A stretch of DNA of 20,501 bases, taken from contig PLNO01000315.1 of NCBI GenBank assembly GCA_003141795.1, positions 1 to 20,501 on the forward strand, read 5' to 3'. Below are positions 7,353-15,391 of this stretch, in pieces. The position numbers and the translations under genes are program-made. The notes below the pieces were generated by a model, which ran no database searches, was not told where the DNA came from, and worked only from the letters and a program-made list of their open reading frames with translations. The DNA is from Spirochaetaceae bacterium. GTDB taxonomy: Bacteria; Spirochaetota; Spirochaetia; SZUA-6; Fen-1364. Every line of letters starts with the position of its first letter. Position 1 is the first letter of the stretch.

Positions 7353-9200
7353 TTGCGCCGGCAACAGGCCTCGGGTACACTCGAAGGTACGCGCAAGCTA
7401 CCGGTGCTCGCCCTGCTGGTCATCTCAATAGTAGCGTGCCAGACCGACAGCCGGGTCGGCGGCATCACGCTGCCGTACAGGGACCCCGCGCTGCCCGTGG
7501 AGCAGCGCGTCGATGACCTTCTGAGCCGAATGACCCTCGCCGAAAAGGTCGGTCAGATGACCCAGGCCAACGTCGCATCGCTGGGACGGCTCTCCGACGT
7601 GGCGGCCCTCGGGCTGGGCTCGGTGTTGAGCGGCGGCGACGACAGTCCGACACCGAACACCCCCGTTGCGTGGGCGGATCAGCTCGATGGCCTTCAGCGC
7701 CTCGCGCTGTCCACGCGGCTCTCCATCCCCCTTCTCTACGGAATCGACTCAGTCCACGGCTTCAGCCACGCAGTGGGCACGACCATCTTCCCCCACAACA
7801 TCGGGCTGGGCGCGACACGGGACGCGGGACTCGTTCAGGAAATCGGGAGGATCACGGCTCTGGAGATGGCGGGAACGGGGATACGCTGGGCCTTCGCCCC
7901 CTGCCTCGCGGTCGTGCAGAACGAGCGATGGGGCAGGACTTATGAGTCCTTCGGGCAGGATCCCGATCTGGTGAGCTCGATGACGTCGCTGATCGACGGC
8001 CTGCAGGGCGGCGACCTCCGCCTGCCCACCTCCATCATCGCCACCGCGAAGCACTTCGTCGGGGACGGAGGCACGACGGGCGGCCGCGACCAGGGGGACA
8101 CGCTCGTCGATGAGGCTGACCTGCGTACCGTCCACATGGAGCCCTACCGTGCGGCCATCGCACGGGACGCGCAGGCCGTGATGGTCTCCTACTCCTCGTG
8201 GAACGGACAGAAGATGCACGGCAACCGGCGCATGATCACCGATACGCTCAAGGGAGAGCTCGGCTTCAACGGGATCGTCGTCTCCGACTGGGACGGCATT
8301 GCGCAGCTCGGCGGGGGGTACGACGATCAGGTCCGTCAGGCGATCAACGCGGGGATCGACGTCGTCATGACGCCCACCGGCTACGCGCGTTTCGCCGGCG
8401 CGCTGCAGAGGGCGGTGCTCGACGGGGCCATCCCCATGGCCAGGATCGACGATGCCGTGCGGCGGATAGTGTCGGTGAAGTTCCGCATGGGTCTGTTCGA
8501 GCGGCCCTATGCGCCGCGGGAATACCTCGCCTACGACGGGTCCGCGGAGAACAGGGCAGTGGCGCGGCGCGCCGTTCGGGAATCGCTCGTTCTGCTGAAA
8601 AACGACGGTGGCATCCTCCCCCTGCCGCGTACGATCAAGCGGCTTCTGGTCGTGGGGAAGAACGCTGACAATCTCGGCAATCAGCTCGGGGGATGGTCCC
8701 TGACGTGGCAGGGGCTCTCCGGGGCGGGCACGCGGGGAACGACGATCCTCCAGGGGATTCGGGACGCCGTGTCGCGGGACACGCAGGTCGTGTACGATCC
8801 AGCGCGGATCGAGGGGGACTACGATGCGGCCATCGCAGTGGTGGGCGAGACGCCTTACGCGGAGTTCCACGGAGACCGCCCGGGCAGCCTGAGCCTGGAC
8901 GCCGCTGACTCGATCGTCATGGACCGGCTGCAGAGCGCCGGCATCCCCACCGTCGCGGTGATCGTCTCCGGTCGTCCGCTCGTCATCACCGACAGGCTTC
9001 CGCAGTGGAAAGCGCTCGTCGAGGCATGGCTTCCCGGAACCGAAGGGGCTGGAGTCGCCGAGGTTCTGTTCGGTGCCTACAAGCCGACGGGGAGGCTGCC
9101 GGTGAGCTGGCCGCGTTCCGAAGCGCAGGTCCCGGTTGCGGGCGGCTCTTCCGCGGCTTCACCGCTCTTCCCCTACGGGTTCGGTCTCTCCTACCTATAG
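7353..9200 (+). CDS. GH3 beta-glucosidase / exo-beta-glucanase, predicted lipoprotein
   Basis: A 615-residue two-domain GH3 enzyme of the barley ExoI type. A lipoprotein signal ends in VISIVAC with Cys29 as the predicted lipidated residue, so it acts outside the cytoplasm. The mature protein opens with the family's repeating start (RVDDLLSRMTLAEKVGQMTQ, residues 52-71). It continues with IDSVHGF, TAKHFVGDGGTTGG (231-244) and GIVVSDWDGI (307-316), where Asp312 is the expected nucleophile. The C-terminal domain has LLKNDGGILPLP, a GRP motif, WLPGTEGAG and a final PYGFGLSYL. There is no fibronectin III domain. It would release glucose from the non-reducing ends of beta-glucans or cello-oligosaccharides. 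The start is TTG, 33 bases after the GNAT gene, with no clear ribosome site; no better in-frame start precedes the signal segment. It ends seven bases from the convergent phosphorylase gene. Confidence 0.9.
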   Translation: MRRQQASGTLEGTRKLPVLALLVISIVACQTDSRVGGITLPYRDPALPVEQRVDDLLSRMTLAEKVGQMTQANVASLGRLSDVAALGLGSVLSGGDDSPTPNTPVAWADQLDGLQRLALSTRLSIPLLYGIDSVHGFSHAVGTTIFPHNIGLGATRDAGLVQEIGRITALEMAGTGIRWAFAPCLAVVQNERWGRTYESFGQDPDLVSSMTSLIDGLQGGDLRLPTSIIATAKHFVGDGGTTGGRDQGDTLVDEADLRTVHMEPYRAAIARDAQAVMVSYSSWNGQKMHGNRRMITDTLKGELGFNGIVVSDWDGIAQLGGGYDDQVRQAINAGIDVVMTPTGYARFAGALQRAVLDGAIPMARIDDAVRRIVSVKFRMGLFERPYAPREYLAYDGSAENRAVARRAVRESLVLLKNDGGILPLPRTIKRLLVVGKNADNLGNQLGGWSLTWQGLSGAGTRGTTILQGIRDAVSRDTQVVYDPARIEGDYDAAIAVVGETPYAEFHGDRPGSLSLDAADSIVMDRLQSAGIPTVAVIVSGRPLVITDRLPQWKALVEAWLPGTEGAGVAEVLFGAYKPTGRLPVSWPRSEAQVPVAGGSSAASPLFPYGFGLSYL

Positions 9201-9207
9201 AAATCCC

Positions 9208-11637
9208 TCAGCACTCGACCTCGACGCGGATCACGCTGCCCGCGGGGCCGGGCGGGATGACGCGCCCGTGCGTCTCCTTCCCGTCGACGACCATCTTCTG
9301 TAGGGCTCGTCCACGGCCCTCATTGCGCACGGCGATCCTGTACGTGCATCCGCGGAAGATGCGCGTGATCTGCACGACGGGGAACCCGACGGGGAGGCAG
9401 GGCTCGACGCGCAAGCCGTCGAACTCGGCGCGGACCCCGAGGATCCACTGCGACACGGCGATGAAGTTCCATGACGCGGTCCCCGTGAGCCACGAGTTTT
9501 TCGCCTCTCCTGGCCGCGCGGCGGCCTTGCCGGCTATCATCTGGGAGTAGACGTAGGGCTCCATCTTGTGCAGCTCCTGGATGTCTTCCAGAAACGCGGG
9601 GCTGATCTTTCGATAATACTCGAAGGCGCGGTCCGCCCTGCCCGCCACGCATTCGGCGATCATGATCCACGGGTTGTTGTGGCAGAAGACCCCCGCGTTC
9701 TCCTTGTAGGACGGCGGATAGGAGGAAATTTCCCCCAGCTCGATATGGTAGCGGCGGTACGGGGGATCGAGGATCACTATCCCGTACGGCGTGTCCAGCC
9801 TGTTTTTGACCGCGTCCAGGGCGCGAACGGGCAGCCCTGACTCTGCGCCGATCTCAGCCATGGAGCAGAAGGCATTGGATTCGATGAAAATCTGCCCGTC
9901 CTCGCACTCATGGGAACCGACTTTTGTGCCCGCGTCGTCGTACGCTCGGAGGAACCAGTCCCCGTCCCAGCCCGCGGCGAGCACCGCGTTCCGCATGGCG
10001 GCGATGTGCCCCTCCGCCTCCCGCGCCTCGCCCGGGAGCCCTCTGCGGCGGCAGATCTCCACGTAGTCGCGGCCGATGAGGATGAACATGCCGGCGATGA
10101 GAACTGATTCCGCCGTGCGGCCGTCCCGGGATGTCGTGGTCTGGAAGGACTCGTTGGGATCCGTTGAAAAGCAGTTCAGGTTGAGGCAGTCGTTCCAGTC
10201 CGCCCTGCCTATCAACGGCAGCCCGTGCGGGCCCCGGTTGTTCACCACGTGGAGGAACGATCGCTTCAGATGCTCGAAGAGCGGGACCGCGCTTGCCGGG
10301 TCATTATCGAAGGGAACCGGCTGATCGAGAAAAGCCCAATCCCCCGTCTCCTTGAGGTAGCCGGCAACCCCCATGACGAGCCACAGGGGGTCGTCGTTGA
10401 AACCGTCGCCGATGTCTGAGTTCCCGCGCTTCGTGAGGGGCTGGTACTGGTGCCAGGCGCCGCCGTCCTCGCGCTGCGTCGAGGCCACGTCGAACAGGCG
10501 CTGGCGGACCTGCGCCGGGACCTGGTGCACGCACCCCAGGAGGTCCTGGCTCGTGTCGCGAAAGCCGATGCCCCTGCCGATCCCGCTCTCGAAATAGCTC
10601 GCGCTGCGCGCCAGGTTGCACGTCACCATGCACTGATACTGATTCCAGACGTTCACCATGCGGTCGAGCCTCGGCTCCCCGGATGACACGGTGAAGCGCG
10701 ACAGGAGCGCCGCCCAGTGGCTGCCGAGCGCCGCGAAGGCGGCGTCCACCTTGGCCGACGAATCGAGGGACCTGATCATGGCCTCGGCGCGGCTCGTGTT
10801 GGCGACCCCGGGCGCGCTCCACTTCTCCTCCTCGGGGTTCTCCACGTAGCCGAGGAGGAACACGAGGTCCCTCGATTCCCCCGGCTCCAGTGTCATGTCG
10901 AACTGGAACGCCGCCACGGGGGACCATCCCGCAGCCATGGAGCCCGAGAGTTTCCCCCTGACCACAGCCTCGGGGGCTTCGAAGCCTGCGTAGCGGCCGG
11001 TGAAGGCTTCGCGGTCCGTATCGAATCCCGAAACCGGGGCGTTGGCGCTGTAAAAGGAAAAGTGGTTGCGCCTCTCCCGGTATTCGGTGAGATGGTAGAC
11101 CGTGCTTCCGCTGACGCTCACCTCTCCCGTGGAGAGGTTGCGCTGGAAGTTCGTCATGTCATCGAGTGCGTTCCAGAGGCAGAACTCGGTGAACGTGAAA
11201 AGCGAGATCCTCTTGCGCGCACCCGTGACGTTGCGCAGGACGAGCTTCTGCACTTCTGCGTCGACTCCGAGGGGAACGAAGAAGAGGAGGTCCGCCTCCA
11301 CCCCGTCCTTTCGTGAGCGGATGCGTGTGTACCCCATGCCGTGGCGGCACTCGTAGGAGGAAAGCTCCGTTCGGGTCGGCCTCCAGCCGGGATTCCAGGT
11401 CGAGGCGCCGTCCTTCACGTAGAACAGCCGGCCGTTGCCGTCGGGGGGGACGTCGTTGTACCTGTAGCGCGTCAATCGCCGAAGACGGGCATCGCGGTAG
11501 AACGAGTATCCGCCGCCGGCGTTCGACACGAGGGAGAAGAAGTCCTCGGTGCCGAGGTAGTTGATCCACGGCCAAGGCGTGTCGGGACGAACGATGACGT
11601 ATTCCCGTTCAGCATCGTCGAAATGCCCGTACTTCAT
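9208..11637 (-). CDS. cbp: Cellobiose phosphorylase (GH94)
   Basis: A cytoplasmic enzyme that splits cellobiose with phosphate into alpha-glucose-1-phosphate and glucose, saving one ATP. It has 809 residues, matching known cellobiose phosphorylases (about 810-820). The N-terminus [20 protein letters not shown] and [19 protein letters not shown] is typical of GH94. The catalytic region is [19 protein letters not shown] (residues 472-490), with Asp483 of DWND the expected proton donor, followed by [11 protein letters not shown]. This LNLNCF form is the cellobiose type, whereas chitobiose phosphorylases carry LNLGGG. Other landmarks are [13 protein letters not shown] (357-369) and [12 protein letters not shown] near the C-terminus. 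I chose ATG 11637, not an upstream in-frame ATG at 11709, because it restores the family N-terminus and lies 16 bases after the preceding gene's stop. Last gene of the leftward operon. Confidence 0.94.
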   Translation of the reverse strand: MKYGHFDDAEREYVIVRPDTPWPWINYLGTEDFFSLVSNAGGGYSFYRDARLRRLTRYRYNDVPPDGNGRLFYVKDGASTWNPGWRPTRTELSSYECRHGMGYTRIRSRKDGVEADLLFFVPLGVDAEVQKLVLRNVTGARKRISLFTFTEFCLWNALDDMTNFQRNLSTGEVSVSGSTVYHLTEYRERRNHFSFYSANAPVSGFDTDREAFTGRYAGFEAPEAVVRGKLSGSMAAGWSPVAAFQFDMTLEPGESRDLVFLLGYVENPEEEKWSAPGVANTSRAEAMIRSLDSSAKVDAAFAALGSHWAALLSRFTVSSGEPRLDRMVNVWNQYQCMVTCNLARSASYFESGIGRGIGFRDTSQDLLGCVHQVPAQVRQRLFDVASTQREDGGAWHQYQPLTKRGNSDIGDGFNDDPLWLVMGVAGYLKETGDWAFLDQPVPFDNDPASAVPLFEHLKRSFLHVVNNRGPHGLPLIGRADWNDCLNLNCFSTDPNESFQTTTSRDGRTAESVLIAGMFILIGRDYVEICRRRGLPGEAREAEGHIAAMRNAVLAAGWDGDWFLRAYDDAGTKVGSHECEDGQIFIESNAFCSMAEIGAESGLPVRALDAVKNRLDTPYGIVILDPPYRRYHIELGEISSYPPSYKENAGVFCHNNPWIMIAECVAGRADRAFEYYRKISPAFLEDIQELHKMEPYVYSQMIAGKAAARPGEAKNSWLTGTASWNFIAVSQWILGVRAEFDGLRVEPCLPVGFPVVQITRIFRGCTYRIAVRNEGRGRALQKMVVDGKETHGRVIPPGPAGSVIRVEVEC

Positions 11638-11653
11638 CGATGCGGCCTCATGT

Positions 11654-13261
11654 TCACTCCTCAGCTGCACGCAGGTTCTCCCGACCGAAGATCGTCTCCG
11701 CCGCGGCACGCATCTGTGCCGGGGTAATGCCCGCCGTGCTCAGCACGGCATCCGCAAAGGGCACGAGGAGCGGGACATCGTCGGGGCTCCTCGTGGCTAC
11801 GGCGACGATGCGCGGCCACGGGCCGCCCCCCCGGCGCAACCCGTGGATCTGCTTCAGCACCGAAAGCTGCCGTGTGAACCGATACGCGTTCACGGTCGTG
11901 AAGACGACGATGTCGCTCGTGAAGCCGAGGTCGAAAAGGCTCAGGATTTCTTCGTCCGTCGGGTTCCACGGCATGAAGGCCTCTTTGATGCGCGCCTCGA
12001 CTCCGGCGCTTTGAAGCACCGAGCGCAGGGAGATGTCGTAGAAGTTCACGGTATCCGACATGACCAGGCGTGCGGGGTTGGCGAGGATCACCGAGACGCG
12101 TATGGCCGGCCCGACATGGCGCAACGGGAGGAACCTGCCTTCGTTCGCATGCACGACCACCGCCCTGCGGGAGATCTCCAGGCTGAGCTGCCACCCCGCC
12201 CGCCGATCGGGCGGCGCGCCGGATGCCGCGGGCGCGATCCAGCGGTTCTTGGCTTCCAGCACACGGTGCGCGGCGGCATCCACCACTGACTCCCTTACCC
12301 TCCCTGCGCGCACCGATTCCTCGAGGTCGGTAAGGAGCTGCTCCCCCGCGCCGGTGAAGATGAGGAGGTCCGCGCCGGCGCTCAACGCCATTTCACACGC
12401 ACGAACCCCGGGGTAATTGTCCTGGATCGCCTTCATGATCAGGTCATCCGTGATCACGAGGCCCTGGAAACCGAGATCGTGGCGGAGGAAGGCCATGGCC
12501 GCGGGAGACAGCGAGCCGGGCAGCCCGTCGAACGCCGTATAGATCCCGTGATGCATCATGACGGAGGACACTCCGGCATTCACGGCGGCGCGGAAGGGCG
12601 GTAGGGAGTCGCGCTCGAGTGCAGCCATGGGGTAGTCAATGATGTCGGCCTGGTGGTGGGTGTCGCGCTCCCTCGGGCGCATGCCGGGGAAATGCTTTGC
12701 GCAGGCCATCACGCCTTCGGCCTGCAGGCCGCGCACGAGCTCCACACCGTGCAGCGCGACCTCACCAGGATCGGAGGAGATCATGCGGTTGTCGGGGATG
12801 TGCACGCCGGACCTCACGGCATCGGCACTCGTGTCCAGGACGGGCGCGAAGTCGGTCGTGATCCCCGCCCAGCGCAGCTCCCGCCCTGTCTGATGCGCCG
12901 AGCGCGCAGTCAAAGACGGGTCCCCCGCCCTCCCCAGCGCCATCGCCCCGGGAAACACCGTGGCGCCCCTGGAGAGTGGCGTAAGCTGGCCGCCCTCTTG
13001 ATCGATGGAGATGAGATAGGGGATGCCGGTGGGGCTTTCCTTCCTCATCCCCTGGATGAGGAAGGAAAGTTGTCGGAGCTGCTCGATGTCCTGGACGTTG
13101 GGGCCGCTGAAGAAGAGGATCCCGCCCAGGCAACCCTCGGTATTCAAATGACGCACCTCGGGGCTCACCCCGTGCCAGCCGACGAAGCTCGTCAGGAGGA
13201 GCTGGCCGAGCTTCTGGCGCAGTGTCAGCCCGGCGAGGGTCTTGTCGACGGGGAGCTGCAC
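11654..13261 (-). CDS. Cytoplasmic GH3 NagZ-like glycosidase of the cellobiose operon
   Basis: A 535-residue GH3 protein with no signal peptide. Motifs: [12 protein letters not shown] (residues 85-96), [17 protein letters not shown] (187-203) and [10 protein letters not shown] (269-278), with Asp272 the expected nucleophile. A C-terminal GH3 domain extends to the end. The loop that normally reads KHFPGHGDT..DSH here reads [14 protein letters not shown], with the spacing to the Asp200/His202 dyad kept but the HGDT part lost. The substrate is therefore uncertain: N-acetylhexosaminide hydrolase or phosphorylase, or a beta-glucosidase for imported oligosaccharides. I start it at GTG 13261, two bases after the permease stop, with AAGGG just upstream. 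The frame remains open for 741 bases further upstream, but only as a shadow of the permease gene. Its coding region contains a perfect 16-bp inverted repeat. Confidence 0.85.
   Translation of the reverse strand: MQLPVDKTLAGLTLRQKLGQLLLTSFVGWHGVSPEVRHLNTEGCLGGILFFSGPNVQDIEQLRQLSFLIQGMRKESPTGIPYLISIDQEGGQLTPLSRGATVFPGAMALGRAGDPSLTARSAHQTGRELRWAGITTDFAPVLDTSADAVRSGVHIPDNRMISSDPGEVALHGVELVRGLQAEGVMACAKHFPGMRPRERDTHHQADIIDYPMAALERDSLPPFRAAVNAGVSSVMMHHGIYTAFDGLPGSLSPAAMAFLRHDLGFQGLVITDDLIMKAIQDNYPGVRACEMALSAGADLLIFTGAGEQLLTDLEESVRAGRVRESVVDAAAHRVLEAKNRWIAPAASGAPPDRRAGWQLSLEISRRAVVVHANEGRFLPLRHVGPAIRVSVILANPARLVMSDTVNFYDISLRSVLQSAGVEARIKEAFMPWNPTDEEILSLFDLGFTSDIVVFTTVNAYRFTRQLSVLKQIHGLRRGGGPWPRIVAVATRSPDDVPLLVPFADAVLSTAGITPAQMRAAAETIFGRENLRAAEE
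13035..13069 (-). repeat. Perfect 16-bp inverted repeat with 3-base loop inside the GH3 gene
   Basis: Arms CTTTCCTTCCTCATCC (13035-13050) and GGATGAGGAAGGAAAG (13054-13069) are exact reverse complements around CCT. In the mRNA this makes a long uninterrupted stem. It encodes roughly [11 protein letters not shown], a normal stretch of the GH3 protein just before the SIDQEGG motif, so it is not an inserted element that breaks the frame. No T-run follows on either strand, so a simple terminator is unlikely. Confidence 0.9.
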
Positions 13262-13263
13262 GG

Positions 13264-14184
13264 TCAGCCCTTGATCGCGCCCGCAGCGACGCCCTTGGTG
13301 ATCTGCTTCCTGAAGGCGAGGTAGAAGACGAGCATCGGCGCCATGCCTATGACCAGGGCGGCGAACTGCTTCCCGTAGTCCGAGTTCAGGTTGCCGGTGA
13401 ACTTGAAGATGCCCAGGGGCAGGGATTTCAATCCCGCCTTCGATACGAGGATGTTGATGAGGGCGAACTCGTTCCACAGGTTCGTGATGTTGAGGATGGC
13501 GACCGTGGTGGCGATGGGGATCGCCATGGGCAGGACGAGCCATCGGAAAATCTTGAAGTACCCGGCCCCGTCCATGCGCGCCGCTTCCACCAGCGCATAG
13601 GGAATGCCCTTGATGTACTCCGTGCAGAGGTAGATGGCGGTGGGCAGGCCCGACCCGATGTAGATGAGGAGCACCCCGATTCTGCTGTCGTAGAAGAAGT
13701 TCACGCTCCCCGCCTTGATGATCCCGAGGAGCCTGAAAAAATCGGTGAGCAGCTTGTCCAGCTGGGAGACCTCGATGAAGAGGGGGACCATGACGGACTG
13801 TATCGAGAGCAGGATGCCCAGAACGAAGCTCCCGTAGAGGATCGGTGTGGCGCGATTCTTGATTTTGGCGAAGGCGAATCCGGCGAGGATGGAGAAGAAG
13901 ATGATCCCCAGCGTGCCGCCGACCGTGTAGATCACCGAGTTGCCGATCAGGTGACCGAAGTCCCCGAGCGCCCAGGCGCCGGGATAGTTGACGGTCGTCC
14001 ACACGTGGGGAAGCCCGACCCTGTTGAGCCGGAACTCCTGCGTGCTCTTGAAGGAGCTGATGACGAGCCAGATGAGCGGCGCGATGGTCATGAAGGCGAA
14101 GATCCCCATGACGAGGTAGATGAAGGTCCTGCCGACGGTGCCCAGGACGCGCGACGCGACGGGATTTTTCAGAGGCTCACCCAT
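13264..14184 (-). CDS. Carbohydrate ABC transporter permease, MalG type
   Basis: A 306-residue inner-membrane protein with six predicted helices, the first at about residues 20-42. The cytoplasmic EAA loop that docks the ATPase reads VEAARMDGAGYFKIFRWLVL (199-218), and the C-terminus FRKQITKGVAAGAIKG is typical of MalG-like CUT1 permeases. The extracytoplasmic loop between helices 3 and 4 (about 135-172) is some 20 residues longer than in most relatives. The start ATG 14184 is fixed by AAGGAG five bases upstream and by homology; an in-frame extension to 14640 only overlaps the neighbouring permease. It starts two bases after the partner permease's stop. It should form a heterodimer with that permease to import a disaccharide, presumably cellobiose. 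Confidence 0.93.
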   Translation of the reverse strand: MGEPLKNPVASRVLGTVGRTFIYLVMGIFAFMTIAPLIWLVISSFKSTQEFRLNRVGLPHVWTTVNYPGAWALGDFGHLIGNSVIYTVGGTLGIIFFSILAGFAFAKIKNRATPILYGSFVLGILLSIQSVMVPLFIEVSQLDKLLTDFFRLLGIIKAGSVNFFYDSRIGVLLIYIGSGLPTAIYLCTEYIKGIPYALVEAARMDGAGYFKIFRWLVLPMAIPIATTVAILNITNLWNEFALINILVSKAGLKSLPLGIFKFTGNLNSDYGKQFAALVIGMAPMLVFYLAFRKQITKGVAAGAIKG

Positions 14185-14186
14185 GC

Positions 14187-15308
14187 TCACTCCTTCCCGC
14201 CGAAGCGCCGTTCCGCGAGCTTGGTTGCCCCGATGAGGATCATGCTGAAAACGACCATGGCCATCGAGATGGCGTTGGCCAGAGGATAATTCGGGCTGCC
14301 GGAGAAGGCGCTGTCGTACATATAGATGGACAAAACCTCCGTGACGCGCGCCGGCCCCCCGCGGGTCATCGCGAAGATCAGGGCGAAACTGTTGAGTGAG
14401 CCGGCGATGCAGAGAATGGCCGCATTGACGATCACCCCCGAAAGGCTCGGCAGCACGACGCTCCCCATCACCTGACCTTCGCTGGCGCCGTCGATCCGTG
14501 CAGCCTCGATGATCTGAGGATCGATCTTCTGCATGTTGGCAAGGAAGAGGATCAGGTACATCCCCGTCCAGCACCAGAGTACGACGAAGAGGACGGGGAG
14601 CATGGCGATATCGGGCTTCGTGAGGAACACCGGTGACCATTTCGTCCCCAGGAGGTTCACGAGATCCCCCTTCAGCATGGCGAACTGGTCCGGGGTATAG
14701 CTGAGGAGGAAGCTCTTGAGCTCAGGCACCGGATCCGTGAAGACCTGGCCGGCCACCGGCCCGCTCGCGGTGATGAGCTGTTTCACCACGTCGTCGGTGA
14801 CGTGAAACCCCCCGGCCGAGGCGAAGATGTGCTGTACCTGGTTGCCGAAGGAGCCCGAATAGATGCTGTTCATCACCTCCGCGATGATGCCGCTGGGAGA
14901 GAAGATGATGGCCCACATGATGCCGATGACGATGACCGAGATGATGGCCGGCATGTAGAGCACGGCCTGCCAGAACTCGCCGAACTTCACCACCTTCCTG
15001 TAGATGACGTAGGCGAAGATGAAGCCCAGGGGGAGCTGGCCGAAAATCGAGACGAGAACGATGTAGACGTTGTTCTTCAAGGCGAACCAGAAGTACGTAT
15101 CCCTGAGCAGCCGCCCGTACTGCTGGAATCCGACGATCCTCCATGCGTCACCCCCGAACATCTTGCCGCCCGCGTAATTGCTGAGGGACAGGATGATGGA
15201 AATGATGATGGGAAAGCCGAGGACCAGCAGATACAGCAGCACCGCGGGCAACACCATGACCCAGTAGGCGAGCCTCTCCTCGGATCTGGCGTTGATTCTC
15301 CTGACCAT
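14187..15308 (-). CDS. Carbohydrate ABC transporter permease, MalF type, with enlarged loop
   Basis: A 373-residue inner-membrane protein with six predicted helices: about residues 14-42, 77-103, 112-137, 232-258, 280-305 and 345-365. The ATPase-docking EAA loop is EAARIDGASEGQVMGSVVLP (268-287). Most CUT1 permeases of this kind have about 290-310 residues. The extra length lies in the outer loop between helices 3 and 4 (about 148-222), which also carries an added soluble segment, in the same place as the P2 loop of E. coli MalF that touches the binding protein. The start is ATG 15308, with GGAGG six bases upstream, rather than an in-frame ATG at 15368 that would lie within a hairpin region. 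Its partner permease follows after two bases. Confidence 0.93.
   Translation of the reverse strand: MVRRINARSEERLAYWVMVLPAVLLYLLVLGFPIIISIILSLSNYAGGKMFGGDAWRIVGFQQYGRLLRDTYFWFALKNNVYIVLVSIFGQLPLGFIFAYVIYRKVVKFGEFWQAVLYMPAIISVIVIGIMWAIIFSPSGIIAEVMNSIYSGSFGNQVQHIFASAGGFHVTDDVVKQLITASGPVAGQVFTDPVPELKSFLLSYTPDQFAMLKGDLVNLLGTKWSPVFLTKPDIAMLPVLFVVLWCWTGMYLILFLANMQKIDPQIIEAARIDGASEGQVMGSVVLPSLSGVIVNAAILCIAGSLNSFALIFAMTRGGPARVTEVLSIYMYDSAFSGSPNYPLANAISMAMVVFSMILIGATKLAERRFGGKE
14190..14195 (-). promoter_or_regulatory. Ribosome binding site of the MalG-type permease
   Basis: AAGGAG with a five-base spacer sets the start at 14184; it lies within the last codons of the upstream permease gene. Confidence 0.75.
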
Positions 15309-15314
15309 GAACGA

Positions 15315-15319
15315 CCTCC
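15315..15319 (-). promoter_or_regulatory. Ribosome binding site of the MalF-type permease
   Basis: GGAGG with a six-base spacer decides the start at ATG 15308 over the longer frame beginning at 15368. Confidence 0.8.
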
Positions 15320-15338
15320 GCTGCCCAGGTTTGCAGGC

Positions 15339-15374
15339 GAACGGATGCCGGGGCTTCCGCCCCGGCATCCGTTC
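15339..15374 (-). other. Strong stem-loop between binding-protein and permease genes
   Basis: Arms GAACGGATGCCGGGGC (15339-15354) and its exact complement (15359-15374) form a 16-bp perfect stem with a four-base loop, 18 bases after the binding-protein stop and 30 bases before the permease start. No T-run follows in the transcribed direction, so it is more likely an mRNA-processing or 3'-end-protecting hairpin, or a leaky terminator, than a full terminator. Such hairpins after the binding-protein gene are known in other ABC sugar operons, where they raise the ratio of binding protein to permease. Confidence 0.85.
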
Positions 15375-15391
15375 AGATCATATCAGAATGC

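Noticed and set aside
11638..11709. Longer start of the cellobiose phosphorylase at 11709
   Set aside because: The extra 24 residues are Arg-rich and overlap the GH3 gene; MKYGHFDD at 11637 is the family N-terminus.
13262..14002. In-frame N-terminal extension of the operon GH3 gene through the permease gene
   Set aside because: The added residues are a frame shadow of the MalG-type permease; homology begins after the GTG at 13261.
14185..14640. In-frame extension of the MalG-type permease to 14640
   Set aside because: It overlaps the partner permease gene and matches nothing; a clear AAGGAG supports the start at 14184.
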